Numbered from the stretch's first letter, positions 8,275 to 18,123 are shown. The stretch: DNA of 64,000 nt from Saccharibacillus sp. O23 (GCF_002205895.1 NZ_NJDE01000003.1:310001-374000); one strand, 5' to 3'. Numbers and translations are program-made. The notes: a model not told the origin generated them from the sequence alone.

Positions 8275-9612
8275 TTGGTCAGTACAAACGTACTACGTCT
8301 CAAAATTAAAGAAGAAATATTAAGATCAAACAACAATTTCGCCGAATTCAGCCGACGATCCGGTGTTAATCGGGGAGTATTCAGCTTGATCCTCAACCCT
8401 TCATCGCCTAAGCCCATCTCGTTAAATCAATTGGAGACGATCGGAAAAGCATTGAATAAAGAGAGCGGTTGGCTTTTTGAACTTTATGTCGAAGAATGTT
8501 TTTTTAACGGCAAACCTAACCGCCGACGCGTTGAGCCTTTTTTGATCCGTTGTGCGGAATTGGGAAAGCCTGATTGTATCAATCAGGTCCTTATCCGTTT
8601 AAAAGAAGATTCCAAATATGTAGATATGGTTTTTGATGTTGCTGAAAAGCTCTATTTAGACGGTAAGATTATGCAGTCTGTTTGCTTTTATGAATTCGTT
8701 GTACATAATGTTGAAAATATTCGTTCAGAAACGTTATCGATAAGTCATTATAGGCTTTTTACAGCATCAATTAGCCAAGAGCAAGAAAAGAACCTAAGTG
8801 CGATGATTCGTTTTGAACCGCATTGTGATACTTTGCCTATTCACTACCAACTGGCTGCTCTGATGAAATTAATCGATCTTTATTTCTCTTTTAACGAATA
8901 TACACAGACTGAACGTTGCGCGAAAAAGCTGTTCCTGCTCTCTGATGAAGTTTATTACCATATTCTGCAGCAACGACGTCAAGGCAAAAAAGCCAATCTT
9001 CCTCCATTGGAAAAACCTTTGGTCGTCTACTATGGTTATAGCCTATTAGCTATGAGCAATTTGATGTTGACTTACCGTAAGTTTGCGGAAGGCTATGGCT
9101 ACTTGGCTATCTATGAGGACTTAAGTTGGTTTGAAGAAATGGATGAGGAAGCAAAAATTCAAGTAGACCGATTTTCTAGCTTTGCTCAAATGAATCGGAA
9201 CAACTTTGAGTTAATTCAAGGGAATGAAATGGCTGTCGAAGAATGCATCAACATCATAGAAGAACATCCCGGAGAAACTCTAGTAATTTTGATGAACCTT
9301 CTCGAAGCTTCTAAATTACATGGATTTGTGGTAGCGCCTTATGCAGATGCTTTTTTTAAAAGACTTGAGGATCGGAGCTTAGATGCTGTTATTTCTCATA
9401 ACGAATGGATTAGAAATAGATTTTATTTAGACTTTTTTTACGAGCAATCTCTTTATTACATTCGGAATAATAACTACAACAAAGCTATAGAAGCAGTAAA
9501 AAGAGCTGTTCAAATAGCTGATGAAGTCAACAGTCTTGATAATCGGAAAGTATACCAACTGTTATACGACCTAATGGATCGACAATTAACGCTCACTTCC
9601 CCAGACAAATAA
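8275..9612 (+). CDS. Arbitrium-like HTH/TPR receptor 2, no adjacent pro-peptide
   Basis: A 445-residue paralogue of receptor 1. The HTH (FAEFSRRSGVNRGVFSLIL, PISLNQLETIGKAL) and the segment NRRRVEPFLIRCAELGK are nearly the same, and both proteins share KPLVVYYGYS further on. The C-terminal TPR half is more diverged. The start is TTG at 8275, seven bases after AGGAGG, which gives an N-terminus of the same length as receptor 1. Longer frames run back into the terminator. It is AT-rich throughout, unlike most of the window. No pro-peptide gene follows: a bidirectional terminator begins at the stop codon. It may listen to the neighbouring peptide, to another peptide encoded elsewhere, or be a decoy (inference). 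Confidence 0.78.
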   Translation: MVSTNVLRLKIKEEILRSNNNFAEFSRRSGVNRGVFSLILNPSSPKPISLNQLETIGKALNKESGWLFELYVEECFFNGKPNRRRVEPFLIRCAELGKPDCINQVLIRLKEDSKYVDMVFDVAEKLYLDGKIMQSVCFYEFVVHNVENIRSETLSISHYRLFTASISQEQEKNLSAMIRFEPHCDTLPIHYQLAALMKLIDLYFSFNEYTQTERCAKKLFLLSDEVYYHILQQRRQGKKANLPPLEKPLVVYYGYSLLAMSNLMLTYRKFAEGYGYLAIYEDLSWFEEMDEEAKIQVDRFSSFAQMNRNNFELIQGNEMAVEECINIIEEHPGETLVILMNLLEASKLHGFVVAPYADAFFKRLEDRSLDAVISHNEWIRNRFYLDFFYEQSLYYIRNNNYNKAIEAVKRAVQIADEVNSLDNRKVYQLLYDLMDRQLTLTSPDK

Positions 9613-9655
9613 AAGACCAAACAACCGCCTTACGCGCCGTTGTTTGGTCTTTTTC
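9611..9655. terminator. Bidirectional terminator
   Basis: AGACCAAACAAC and GTTGTTTGGTCT form a 12-bp stem with A-run and T-run on the two sides. It ends receptor 2 on the plus strand and the carbohydrate-binding gene on the minus strand. Confidence 0.85.
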
Positions 9656-9675
9656 TCAATAATTCAACTCCCCGC

Positions 9676-12012
9676 TTACCGTCTCCCGCCCATCCCGCTG
9701 TTCGCCGTCGTAATCCCCGACTCGTTTACCCAAGTCGTGATACTGCCGGAGATCGTGAAGGTCACGATGTCGCTGCCGCCGGCAGAGACGGTGTACGTGC
9801 CGCCGTCGGTTAGATCGGCCGAGCTGACGACGACCGTACGGAATTCTTTGGCAGGGGTCACGGTGGCGATCGTCTTGCCGCTGCTGTCTTTCACGTCGAC
9901 CTGCGTACCGGCCGCCTGCGTATCGGTGAAGGTCATCGCGATCGAGCGCTGGGACGACGTATCGCTCGGCGCTTGAGCCATGCCCGCGCTGCCGGCCACG
10001 ATCAGGCTGCCGCCGCTGATTACGAACGTTCCGTCGTAATCCAGCGAGCCGTTGCCGTCGTTCGTCGGTCCGTACACGGTCACCGTGCCGCCGGTCATCG
10101 TGATCGAACCGTTGGCATCGAGACCGTCGCCGTCGGCGTTGACTACCAGCGTTCCGCCATTGATCGTCAACTGCGCGCTGCCTGCCGTCATTCCGCCTCC
10201 GCCGAAGCCTCCTCCGCCCATACCGCGCGCGGTATCGGTCGACGTATCGCCGTTCACCGAGGTCGTAGCGCTTGCGGTCGTTACGCTTGCGCTGCTATCC
10301 GCCGAAGCGGAAGCGGTCACGACCTTCGCCGAGGAAACGGAAGCCGAAGCCGCCGTCGTATCCGAGTTTCCTTCAGCCGCTGCCGATTCCGTGCTCGTCG
10401 TACTCGCCGTCGCGGTCGAAGCTTCGGACGCGTTGACGCCGTCATCGCTGGATACGACATTGATGTCGCCGCCGTCGATCGTAATATTCTGAGCTTCCAG
10501 GCCTTCGTAGCTGGCTTGGATGTCGATCTTGCCGTCCGTGATCGTCAGCGCCGTCTCGCCGTGCAGCGCGTCGTCGCCGGTCGAGATTTGCAGATCGCCG
10601 CCCGTCACTTCGGTCGAACCGTTGCTGTGCAGCGCGTCATCCGCCGAGTCGATCGCGAAAGTGCCTCCGTTGATCGTCAGGATCGTGCCGGCTTTGATGC
10701 CTTTCATGCTGTCCGTTTCGCCGGTCGAGCTATCCGCTGCCGAGCCGGCATTCGTCGCCGAAGCGGAAGTGTTGTTCGGCATAGCCGGAGGCGTTCCTCC
10801 GTCCGTCGGCTGCTCGCCGTCAGGCAGTGCGGGAGGTCCGTCGGTCGTTCCGTCCGCATTCGTCGTGCTGGAAGCGGCTCCGCTCGAATCCACGGATGGC
10901 CCTTGTCCGGTTCCGGGATCGCCGTTTCCGCCCGGACCGCGCATTCCGCCGCTCGGACGTTGACCGCCGAAGCTGCCTCCGCCGCCGAAGCCTCCGCCGC
11001 CGAAGCCTCCGCCCATTTCCTCCGTATGTTCCGGCCCGTTCGTGTGTCCGCCGCCCGTCACGATGTTAAACGTCCCGCCGTCCGCGACCACGTTCGTTTC
11101 GCCTTGAATCCCGTCATTTCCCGCGGTGATCTCGAACGTTCCGTCTTTGATCGCTACGAATCCTTTGTCCGCATCCGTATCGTTGGTCGACTTGATCCCG
11201 TCGCCCGCCGCGTCGATCGTGATCTTGCCGTCTTCGATATACACGCGGTCTTTGCCGACGATGCCGTCGTCCGCCGCTTTGATATCGATCGTGCCGCTGA
11301 CGATGTCGAGAGCGTCTTTGCTCGCGATGCCGTCTTTGTAGTTGGCCGTCACGGTCAGGCTGCCGGTTCCGTTGATGACCAGATCAGCTTTGCTGAAAAT
11401 AGCCGCGCTCGGCTCTTCGTCTTCGTTCAGCGTGTAAGAAGATCCGTCGGTGACGGTGTTAGCCGTCCCTTCGGCGAGCGTCAGGATCACTTTCTCGGCG
11501 GACTTGACGTAGATCGGAGCGCTGTCGTTGTCTTTCAGATCGACTCCGTTCAAGACGAGATGCACCGAATCCGCGTCCGCCGTGTCCACGATGATCTGCC
11601 CGTCGGTCAACGATCCGCTGAGCACGTAAGTTCCGGCCGCCGTGATCGTCACCGATCCGCCGGAAGCGGTCGCGCCGGCGCCTTCTACGGAAGCGCTCGT
11701 TCCGGCTAACGTAATCGCGGTAGCGTCCTGCTCGTTCCACGCCGCATTGCGATCCTCTTCGTCCAATGTGACCAGACTTGCTGCGGTAACGCCGCTCAAG
11801 CTTGCCGAAGCGGTCTGTACCGAAGAGGAAGCGCTCGTCTGCACTCCGGCTGCTGCCGCTGTCGTCGCAGTCGCGGCTGCCGCGCTGTCGCTCTCCGTGG
11901 CGGCCGAGGAGCAGGCGGACATCGTCAGTACCGCGCCGAGGAAAAGGATCAACCCCGCACGCTTTTTCGCTTGGAACTTTTTGGCTTTTTCGATCTTCGT
12001 CGCGTTCTTCAT
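9676..12012 (-). CDS. Cthe_2159-type carbohydrate-binding lipoprotein
   Basis: A 778-residue exported protein. The N-terminus has a basic region, a hydrophobic segment and a lipobox-like MSAC, so it is probably a membrane-anchored lipoprotein. The body has repeated short beta-helix turns such as ADDGIVGKDRVYI and ADDALHSNGS. These are typical of the Cthe_2159 / DUF4353 family, right-handed beta-helix proteins that bind polysaccharides and calcium. A glycine/methionine/proline-rich linker interrupts it at about residues 330-430 and a Ser/Ala/Thr-rich linker at about 530-610. The start ATG follows AGAGAGG. A close paralogue lies at 29202-31682, and both genes share the same operator (12101-12132 here). 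It is transcribed alone, convergent with receptor 2. Confidence 0.8.
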   Translation of the reverse strand: MKNATKIEKAKKFQAKKRAGLILFLGAVLTMSACSSAATESDSAAAATATTAAAAGVQTSASSSVQTASASLSGVTAASLVTLDEEDRNAAWNEQDATAITLAGTSASVEGAGATASGGSVTITAAGTYVLSGSLTDGQIIVDTADADSVHLVLNGVDLKDNDSAPIYVKSAEKVILTLAEGTANTVTDGSSYTLNEDEEPSAAIFSKADLVINGTGSLTVTANYKDGIASKDALDIVSGTIDIKAADDGIVGKDRVYIEDGKITIDAAGDGIKSTNDTDADKGFVAIKDGTFEITAGNDGIQGETNVVADGGTFNIVTGGGHTNGPEHTEEMGGGFGGGGFGGGGSFGGQRPSGGMRGPGGNGDPGTGQGPSVDSSGAASSTTNADGTTDGPPALPDGEQPTDGGTPPAMPNNTSASATNAGSAADSSTGETDSMKGIKAGTILTINGGTFAIDSADDALHSNGSTEVTGGDLQISTGDDALHGETALTITDGKIDIQASYEGLEAQNITIDGGDINVVSSDDGVNASEASTATASTTSTESAAAEGNSDTTAASASVSSAKVVTASASADSSASVTTASATTSVNGDTSTDTARGMGGGGFGGGGMTAGSAQLTINGGTLVVNADGDGLDANGSITMTGGTVTVYGPTNDGNGSLDYDGTFVISGGSLIVAGSAGMAQAPSDTSSQRSIAMTFTDTQAAGTQVDVKDSSGKTIATVTPAKEFRTVVVSSADLTDGGTYTVSAGGSDIVTFTISGSITTWVNESGITTANSGMGGRR

Positions 12013-12100
12013 CTATAATCGTTCCTCTCTAATCTGAAATATGATTGAATTCGGAGCATGTCCGTCTTGTCGTCTGAAGCGCTGCGTTGTTCTTGTCCTT

Positions 12101-12132
12101 ATCTTAAAGGCGCAAGCTTTAGCGAATCTTAA
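12101..12132 (-). promoter_or_regulatory. Predicted OmpR-type operator and -10 box
   Basis: On the minus strand TTAAGATTCGCTAAAG (12117-12132) is followed by 10 bases and then TAAGAT (12101-12106). The same 16-base site and the same 10-base spacing to a -10 box occur at 33408-33439 and 34338-34369. The site replaces a normal -35, as in activator-dependent promoters. The response regulator at 34422 is the natural candidate (inference). Confidence 0.65.
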
Positions 12133-12281
12133 AGTTTCGGACATGCAGAAAAAACCGGAGCAGACCAAGCTTCCGGCCGATTTTGATCCCTTTTCGCGCA
12201 AAGGAATCTTGATTCTCGTCCGTTCGAGAATTTAGAAACGTTTCGAGTCGAAAAACTCTTGAAATGAGGCGATTTGAAGGA

Positions 12282-12310
12282 TTGTTCCTGCTATTTTGCG
12301 ATGCTATAAT
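12282..12310 (+). promoter_or_regulatory. sigma-A promoter of the SLH protein
   Basis: TTGTTC (12282-12287), 17 bases, TATAAT (12305-12310). GGGAGGG at 12361-12367 is the ribosome site for the ATG at 12373. Confidence 0.7.
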
Positions 12311-12372
12311 GAACCAAATTTCAGAATTTAAAATTTTTTACAGTTTTATAAATAGAGATCGGGAGGGATTGG

Positions 12373-15300
12373 ATGATTAAGAAGTTGGCAAGTCTGGTAT
12401 TGGTATTCGCTTTATTGGCGGGATTGATGCCGATGCTTACGGTACCTGCTCGTGCGGCCGGACCTGATTTTACGCAAACGGGCCAATTTACGCTTCGGCC
12501 GGCCTCGACGTCGGGTGACGGATTTTACGGTGCGCAGACCCTGCCTAACGGCCATATTGCGGCAATCGTCGGACAACCCGGCACGTATACGCTCAAGATT
12601 TTCGATGCCTCGGGAACTATCCTTCAAACCATCCCCTTAAACAATCTGATGCAAACCCGCTATGACCAAACCCAGATTAAGATCACGGCGCTCGACAGCG
12701 GAAACATTCTGATTCAGTACAACAAAGCCAGTACCGGCGCGGTTTCCACAGGCCCTGCAGCGGAAGGTACGCCTAATGCCTACTTTTTGATCGTGGACGA
12801 ATCCGGACAGACGATCTTGCCGCAAACTCAAATCAATTCTTTTAGCGCAAGTTCGCCCCAACTCACGCGGAACGTCTCGACGGTAGAACTGTCTAACGGA
12901 AATCTTGCGTTTTCGTGGCAGCGCAATGACAATGTCACCTTGGTTACTCGTATATTCCAAACAGACGGATCGCCGATCACCAATGAAACGGTACTGGTGT
13001 CGGATGCGGCGAGCAACTCGCTTGCTGCGGCAGGAAACGGAATTTATATGGTGTTGTACGATTCCGGAGCTGCTACCAACTCTCTTTATTTCAAAGTCTT
13101 CAATAACTACGGAACCTTCGTTACGCAGAAAAGTCTAGGAAACGGAAGAGATACGCGGTTATCGCTGATGGCTCTGACAGACGGCAACTTCCTCCTCGGA
13201 ACCGCTCCTCTCTCCACCCAAAAAAGCAGCATGGCGATCTACGACGGAAGCGGAGATTTGCAGAAAACTTTTACCGTTAACGGATATTTGGGCAATGGCG
13301 GAGCGGCCGTCTACAAAAACGCCGACAATCCCGGGTTCGTCACGTTAAGTCTGGATGCGGATGCCGAAAAAGCGATCAATGACGCTTACAATGCAGGAGC
13401 GGAATTCACAGGCCCGCGAAAAGTTTATCTCGATTATTACGATAACTACGGCACCTTAGTCTCCACTTCGGCCCAGTCGGTCGATTCCGGATCGGTCATA
13501 TTGAAAGACTACGATAAGGATTTGCAAGAATATAACACGATATACTCCCCCGTATTTTCTTTTTTTGAAGGTTACCAAGGCAGTATCGGGCTGATCAAGA
13601 TCGACTATCAGGAAAGCGGCGCCTATTCGATCACGGGCAAAACGTTCGACAGCGCAAGTTCGACGGCTGTCACGCTGCAATCGGCTGCGGCTGACGGCGC
13701 GGCCGGAACGACGACTTCGACGAAGATCGACTTGACGTTCGACGTTTCGGTTACGGGCTTGACCGCTTCGGATATCACGTTGACGGACGGCACGGGCGCA
13801 GCGGTCAAAGGCGCATTAACCGGCTCCGGCACTTCGTGGTCGATCGCGCTCAGTTCGGTTACGGCGGAGGGGGATATTTCCGTAGCAGTGAATGCGCCGA
13901 ACGGCTATACGATCAGCGGATCGCCGAAAACGGTAGCCGTATACAAAGCGCCTTCGGCTTCCCCGGAGACCACTCCGACCGCGACGATCGACTACGCGGC
14001 GGAGAAGCTGACGGGACTCATCCCGGGCGCTTCCTATACCGTTAACAGTGCCAACGCGACGGCCGATGCTTCCGGCAATTTAAGCATCGACCCGGCTTGG
14101 CTCGGCACGACGCTCTCGATCGTCAAAGTCGGCAACGGCTCGACTACGACCGATAGCAGCGCTCAATCGCTGGCGATTCCGTCCCGTCCGGCCGCTCCGA
14201 CCGGCGTCGGCAAGACGGATGAAACGTCGCCGAACGGCAATAACGGCTCGATCACCGGCGTGACTTCTTCGATGGAATACAAGCTCGGCAGCGATAATTC
14301 GTGGACGGCGATCTCCGGAACCACGGTGACCGGATTGGCTCCCGGTTCATACGACGTTCGGACCCAAGCCACGAATGCCGCTTTCGCTTCCGTCGCCACC
14401 TCGGTCACGATCGGCGCGTTCGCGGCTTCGCCGGAGAGCACTCCGACCGCGACGATCGACTACGCGGCCGAGAAGCTGACGGGACTTGTCCCGGGCGCTT
14501 CCTATACCGTTAACAATGCCAACGCGACGGCCGATGCTTCCGGCAACCTGAGCATCGATTCGGCTTGGCTCGGCACGACGCTCTCGATCGTCAAAGTCGG
14601 CAACGGCTCGACCACGACCGACAGCAGCGCCCAATCGCTGGCGATTCCGTCCCGTCCGGTCGCTCCGACCGGCGTCGGCAAGACGGACGAAACGTCGCCA
14701 AACGGCAATAACGGCTCGATCACCGGCGTAACGTCTTCGATGGAATACAAGCTCGGCAGCGATAATTCGTGGACCGCGATCTCCGGAACCACGGTGACCG
14801 GATTGGCTCCCGGTTCGTACGACGTTCGGACCCAAGCCACGAATGCCGCTTTCGCTTCCGCCGCGACCTCGGTCACGATCGGCGCGTTCTCGGCTTCGCC
14901 GGAGACGACTCCGACCGCGACGATCGACTACGCGGTCGAGAAGCTGACGGGACTTGTCCCGGGCGCTTCCTATACCGTTAACAATGCCAACGCGACGGCC
15001 GATGCTTCCGGCAACCTGAGCATCGATTCGGCTTGGCTCGGCACGACGCTCTCGATCGTCAAAGTCGGCAACGGCTCGACCACGACCGATAGCAGCGCCC
15101 AATCGCTGGTCATTCCTTCCCGTCCGGCCGCTCCGAGCACGATCGGCAAGACCGACGAGACCGCAGCGGGCGCGAACGACGGCACGCTGACCGGCGTCGA
15201 TTCTTCGATGGAATACAAACAAGGTGCCGACGGCGCTTGGACGGACGGAACCGGCGTCACGATCGGGAACCTTCAACCGGGCACGTATTATGTTCGCGTC

Positions 15301-17481
15301 AAAGCGACCGCTTCTTCGTTCGCTTCGCCGGAAACGTCGGCGACGATCGGCGCGTTCTCGGCTTCCCCGGAACTCACGCCGACGGCGGCGATCGATTACG
15401 CGGCCGAGAAGCTGACCGGGTTGACGCCGGCCGCGGCCTATAAGATCAACAACCAGAGCGTAACGGCGGACGCAAGCGGCAATATCGCCATCGAAGAAGC
15501 TTGGCTCGGCACCACGCTCTCGATCGTCAAAGTCGGCAACGGCTCGGCGACGACGGACAGCAATCCGCAATCGCTGATTCTGCCGGCTCGCCCTGCGGCG
15601 CCGACCGGCGTCGGCAAGACCGACGAGACGTCGGCAGGCGCGAACGACGGAACATTGACCGGCGTGACGGCGGCTATGGAATACCGCCAAGGACCGAGCG
15701 GATCTTGGCTCGCCGGCGACGGCGCGACGATCTCCGGATTGGCTCCGGGCACGTACAATGTCCGCGTCAGAGCGCTGCCGAATGCGTTCGCTTCCGCTCC
15801 GGCGACGCTGACCATTCAGGCGGCGAACCCCGGCACGCCGGCCGGCGGACTGACCGTCACGGCGACCGACCCTAGCGGAAGCGCCAACGACGGCAAGACG
15901 CGGCTCGCGGTAACGCCGACGCCGAGCGCGGGCCATACGCTAGTGTATATCGTGTTCGCGAACGGACAAATCTCGACGCCGAACGTCGGCGATACGCCGA
16001 TCGGCTATACGGCGCTTCCGAGCGACGGTCTGGCGACGGCGCCCGACGGCAGCGTCGTCGGCGTGGTCGAACTCGACGCGCAGGGCAAAATCGTGCATTT
16101 CGGAACCGCGACCGCGATCGCGAAGAACGAACCGCCTGCATCCGGCAATAATCCGGGAACAGGCAGCAATACTCCGACGACGGGCGGAACGACTGCTCCG
16201 ACAACCGGAACCCCGAGTCCTTCGACATCCGGTTCGGTCATCGTGTTGGTTAACGGCAAAGAAGAGAACGCCGGCACTTCCGTCACGACGACCAGCGGAG
16301 GCGTGACGACGACGGCGATCACGGTCGATCCGGCCAAGATTCAGGAGCGCCTGAACGCCGAAGGCCGCGGAGCGATCGTGACCATACCGGTCGCGCTCGA
16401 CTCGAACGTGATCGTAGGCAAGCTGAACGGGCAGATCGTCAAGAACATGGAGAATCAAGACGCTACGCTGGTTCTTCGCACCAACAAAGCGTCCTATACG
16501 CTTCCTGCCGCGCAGATCGACGTCGATTCGTTAGCGCAGACGCTGGGCAGCGGCGCGAATCTGCAAGGCATCGAACTGCAAGTCTCGATCGGCGATCCGA
16601 GCGCGGCGATGGCGCGGACGGTCAACGATTCGGCCGCCGCGCGGAATCTGACGCCGTTGACCGCTCCGCTGGACTTTACCGTAACGGCCACGTATAACGG
16701 CAAGACCGCCGAAGTCAGCAATTTCGACGCGTATGTCAAACGTTCCGTGGCGCTGCCTGCCGGGATCGATCCTTCGCGGATCACGACGGGCATCGTCGTC
16801 GATCCGGACGGCACGGTTCGCCACGTTCCGACCCAGATTACCCTAATCGACGGCGTCTACTACGCCGAGATCCACAGCTTGACCAACAGCGCCTACTCGG
16901 TGGTCTGGCATCCGTTGACCTTCGCGGACGTCGCGAACCATTGGGCCGAAGACGCAGTCAACGACATGGGTTCGCGTCTGGTGATTAACGGAATCAGCGA
17001 TACCCGGTTCGATCCGAACGCGGACATCACGCGGGCGGAATTCGCGGCGATTATCGTTCGCGGCTTGGGCCTCAAGCTGGGCAGCGGCGATACCGGATTC
17101 TCGGATATCGGCTCGGAGGCTTGGTATGCCGGCGCGGTGAAGACCGCTTCCGCTTACGGGCTCATTACCGGATTCGAAGACGGCACGTTCCGTCCGGATG
17201 CCGAGATCACCCGCGAACAGGCGACGAATATCGTCGCCAAAGCGATGAAATTGACCGGGCTGCAAGCTCGAATCGGAGCCGCCGATGCCGGCGTGCTGAA
17301 CCGCTTCGCCGATGCCGATCAAGCGGGCGCTTGGGCGAAAGAAAACATGGCGCTCGCCGTCAAAGCCGGCCTGGTCACGGGCCGCGACGGCGGCAAGCTC
17401 GAAGCCAAAGCCCAAGTCACGCGCGCCGAAGTGGCCGTGCTGATTCGACGCCTGCTTCAGAATTCCGATCTGATCGACTGA
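12373..17481 (+). CDS. Large S-layer-homology surface protein with four tandem repeats
   Basis: A 1702-residue secreted protein. A Sec signal peptide occupies about residues 1-29, ending PARAA. Residues ~30-440 form a beta-rich region resembling repeat-propeller proteins. Four 156-residue repeats cover residues 529-1152, each with SASPE, TIDYAAEKLTGL, ASGNLSI, LGTTLSIVKVGNGS and PTGVGKTDET-like blocks. A Pro/Thr/Gly-rich linker (~1255-1290) is followed by a domain with VTTTSGGVTTT. Three C-terminal SLH domains start near residues 1516, 1577 and 1643 (FADVANHWAEDAVND, FSDIGSEAWYAGAVK, FADADQAGAWAKENM) and would anchor it to pyruvylated cell-wall polymer. It is a single gene between its own promoter and terminator. 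The ligand of the repeats is unknown; adhesion is a guess. Confidence 0.85.
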   Translation: MIKKLASLVLVFALLAGLMPMLTVPARAAGPDFTQTGQFTLRPASTSGDGFYGAQTLPNGHIAAIVGQPGTYTLKIFDASGTILQTIPLNNLMQTRYDQTQIKITALDSGNILIQYNKASTGAVSTGPAAEGTPNAYFLIVDESGQTILPQTQINSFSASSPQLTRNVSTVELSNGNLAFSWQRNDNVTLVTRIFQTDGSPITNETVLVSDAASNSLAAAGNGIYMVLYDSGAATNSLYFKVFNNYGTFVTQKSLGNGRDTRLSLMALTDGNFLLGTAPLSTQKSSMAIYDGSGDLQKTFTVNGYLGNGGAAVYKNADNPGFVTLSLDADAEKAINDAYNAGAEFTGPRKVYLDYYDNYGTLVSTSAQSVDSGSVILKDYDKDLQEYNTIYSPVFSFFEGYQGSIGLIKIDYQESGAYSITGKTFDSASSTAVTLQSAAADGAAGTTTSTKIDLTFDVSVTGLTASDITLTDGTGAAVKGALTGSGTSWSIALSSVTAEGDISVAVNAPNGYTISGSPKTVAVYKAPSASPETTPTATIDYAAEKLTGLIPGASYTVNSANATADASGNLSIDPAWLGTTLSIVKVGNGSTTTDSSAQSLAIPSRPAAPTGVGKTDETSPNGNNGSITGVTSSMEYKLGSDNSWTAISGTTVTGLAPGSYDVRTQATNAAFASVATSVTIGAFAASPESTPTATIDYAAEKLTGLVPGASYTVNNANATADASGNLSIDSAWLGTTLSIVKVGNGSTTTDSSAQSLAIPSRPVAPTGVGKTDETSPNGNNGSITGVTSSMEYKLGSDNSWTAISGTTVTGLAPGSYDVRTQATNAAFASAATSVTIGAFSASPETTPTATIDYAVEKLTGLVPGASYTVNNANATADASGNLSIDSAWLGTTLSIVKVGNGSTTTDSSAQSLVIPSRPAAPSTIGKTDETAAGANDGTLTGVDSSMEYKQGADGAWTDGTGVTIGNLQPGTYYVRVKATASSFASPETSATIGAFSASPELTPTAAIDYAAEKLTGLTPAAAYKINNQSVTADASGNIAIEEAWLGTTLSIVKVGNGSATTDSNPQSLILPARPAAPTGVGKTDETSAGANDGTLTGVTAAMEYRQGPSGSWLAGDGATISGLAPGTYNVRVRALPNAFASAPATLTIQAANPGTPAGGLTVTATDPSGSANDGKTRLAVTPTPSAGHTLVYIVFANGQISTPNVGDTPIGYTALPSDGLATAPDGSVVGVVELDAQGKIVHFGTATAIAKNEPPASGNNPGTGSNTPTTGGTTAPTTGTPSPSTSGSVIVLVNGKEENAGTSVTTTSGGVTTTAITVDPAKIQERLNAEGRGAIVTIPVALDSNVIVGKLNGQIVKNMENQDATLVLRTNKASYTLPAAQIDVDSLAQTLGSGANLQGIELQVSIGDPSAAMARTVNDSAAARNLTPLTAPLDFTVTATYNGKTAEVSNFDAYVKRSVALPAGIDPSRITTGIVVDPDGTVRHVPTQITLIDGVYYAEIHSLTNSAYSVVWHPLTFADVANHWAEDAVNDMGSRLVINGISDTRFDPNADITRAEFAAIIVRGLGLKLGSGDTGFSDIGSEAWYAGAVKTASAYGLITGFEDGTFRPDAEITREQATNIVAKAMKLTGLQARIGAADAGVLNRFADADQAGAWAKENMALAVKAGLVTGRDGGKLEAKAQVTRAEVAVLIRRLLQNSDLID
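13957..15828 (+). repeat. Four tandem 468-bp coding repeats
   Basis: Units begin at 13957, 14425, 14893 and 15361, each exactly 468 bp (156 codons). Units 1-3 are nearly identical over most of their length. Unit 4 and the second half of unit 3 have diverged (PNGNNGSI replaced by AGANDGTL). Such near-identical units are prone to copy-number change and assembly collapse. Confidence 0.9.
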
Positions 17482-17545
17482 AAAACTCAGCAGCTTGCGC
17501 GGCAAAAGGCAAGACCATCCTGAGCATGTATCGTTTCCTGCACGC

Positions 17546-17584
17546 AAAAACCGCTCGTTTCCTAAGGGAAACGAGCGGTTTTTC
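17546..17584 (+). terminator. Terminator of the SLH gene
   Basis: ACCGCTCGTTTCC and GGAAACGAGCGGT form a long perfect stem followed by T5. It also has an A-run on the other side and could serve the convergent gene. Confidence 0.9.
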
Positions 17585-17646
17585 TGATTTTCCGTATCTT
17601 CGAAACCGGCCGATCCGCTTGAACGTTTGCCGATCCGATTCGCTTC

Positions 17647-18024
17647 TTATTTGTAAGCGGCGAACGCCGTTTTGTCCGTCGGCACGTTCTCCAGATACAC
17701 GATCCTGCCTGCTTCGTTCAATCGCGCGATATCCACGCCGGTCTGGGCGTAGACATGCCCGGCCGAACTCTGGCCGCATACCGCCCAATTGGCTCGATAA
17801 CCGCCGTCCGATTGAAGCTCCCAACGGTCCCACATATGTTTGACGTCGCGATTGTTCGCGTAGAACGCGCGCACGAAATCTTCGAATCCGGTTCGGCGGC
17901 TTCCGTTCAAAACGATCTCCGCATCCTCTGCGAACAGCGACAACAAGTCGTTCATCGCCCGCTCGTCGGTTCTCGCCTCGTCGAACAAACGGAAATACGT
18001 ATTTAATGCAGTCAAATTCTCCAT
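17647..18024 (-). CDS. NTF2-like (SnoaL-type) small protein
   Basis: A 125-residue single-domain protein. The early helix region (YFRLFDEARTDERAMNDLLSLFAEDAEIVL), GFEDFVRAFY and a late strand with AQTGVDIARL fit the SnoaL/NTF2-like cone fold. That fold is used by small hydrolases, isomerases and binding proteins. There is no signal peptide. GGGAGG precedes the ATG. It diverges from an ArsR-family gene, with the same 16-base palindrome near each of the two starts. Regulation by that repressor is likely, but the ligand or substrate is not visible. Confidence 0.7.
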   Translation of the reverse strand: MENLTALNTYFRLFDEARTDERAMNDLLSLFAEDAEIVLNGSRRTGFEDFVRAFYANNRDVKHMWDRWELQSDGGYRANWAVCGQSSAGHVYAQTGVDIARLNEAGRIVYLENVPTDKTAFAAYK

Positions 18025-18061
18025 GTCGGTTCCTCCCGAAGCACATCGGCTTACTTATCAT

Positions 18062-18077
18062 TTCGATTTTTTTCGAA
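18062..18077. promoter_or_regulatory. ArsR-type operator 1
   Basis: TTCGATTTTTTTCGAA, with palindromic arms TTCGA and TCGAA. It lies just downstream of the -10 box of the NTF2-like gene. An identical copy lies at 18124-18139. Confidence 0.6.
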
Positions 18078-18086
18078 CTGTAGAGG

Positions 18087-18116
18087 ACTATATCACGGAT
18101 TTGCGGCCAGACGCAA
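18087..18116 (-). promoter_or_regulatory. Promoter of the NTF2-like gene
   Basis: On the minus strand TTGCGT (18111-18116), 18 bases and TATAGT (18087-18092). Operator 1 falls between this -10 and the start codon. Confidence 0.5.
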
Positions 18117-18123
18117 TCTTCAG

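Noticed and set aside
6532-9655. Prophage carrying the arbitrium-like locus
   Set aside because: No integrase, repressor-antirepressor, structural or lysis gene is visible on either side within the window.
9973-11709. 578-codon plus-strand frame
   Set aside because: Antisense to the Cthe_2159 lipoprotein. It is arginine-rich low-complexity sequence with no ribosome site.
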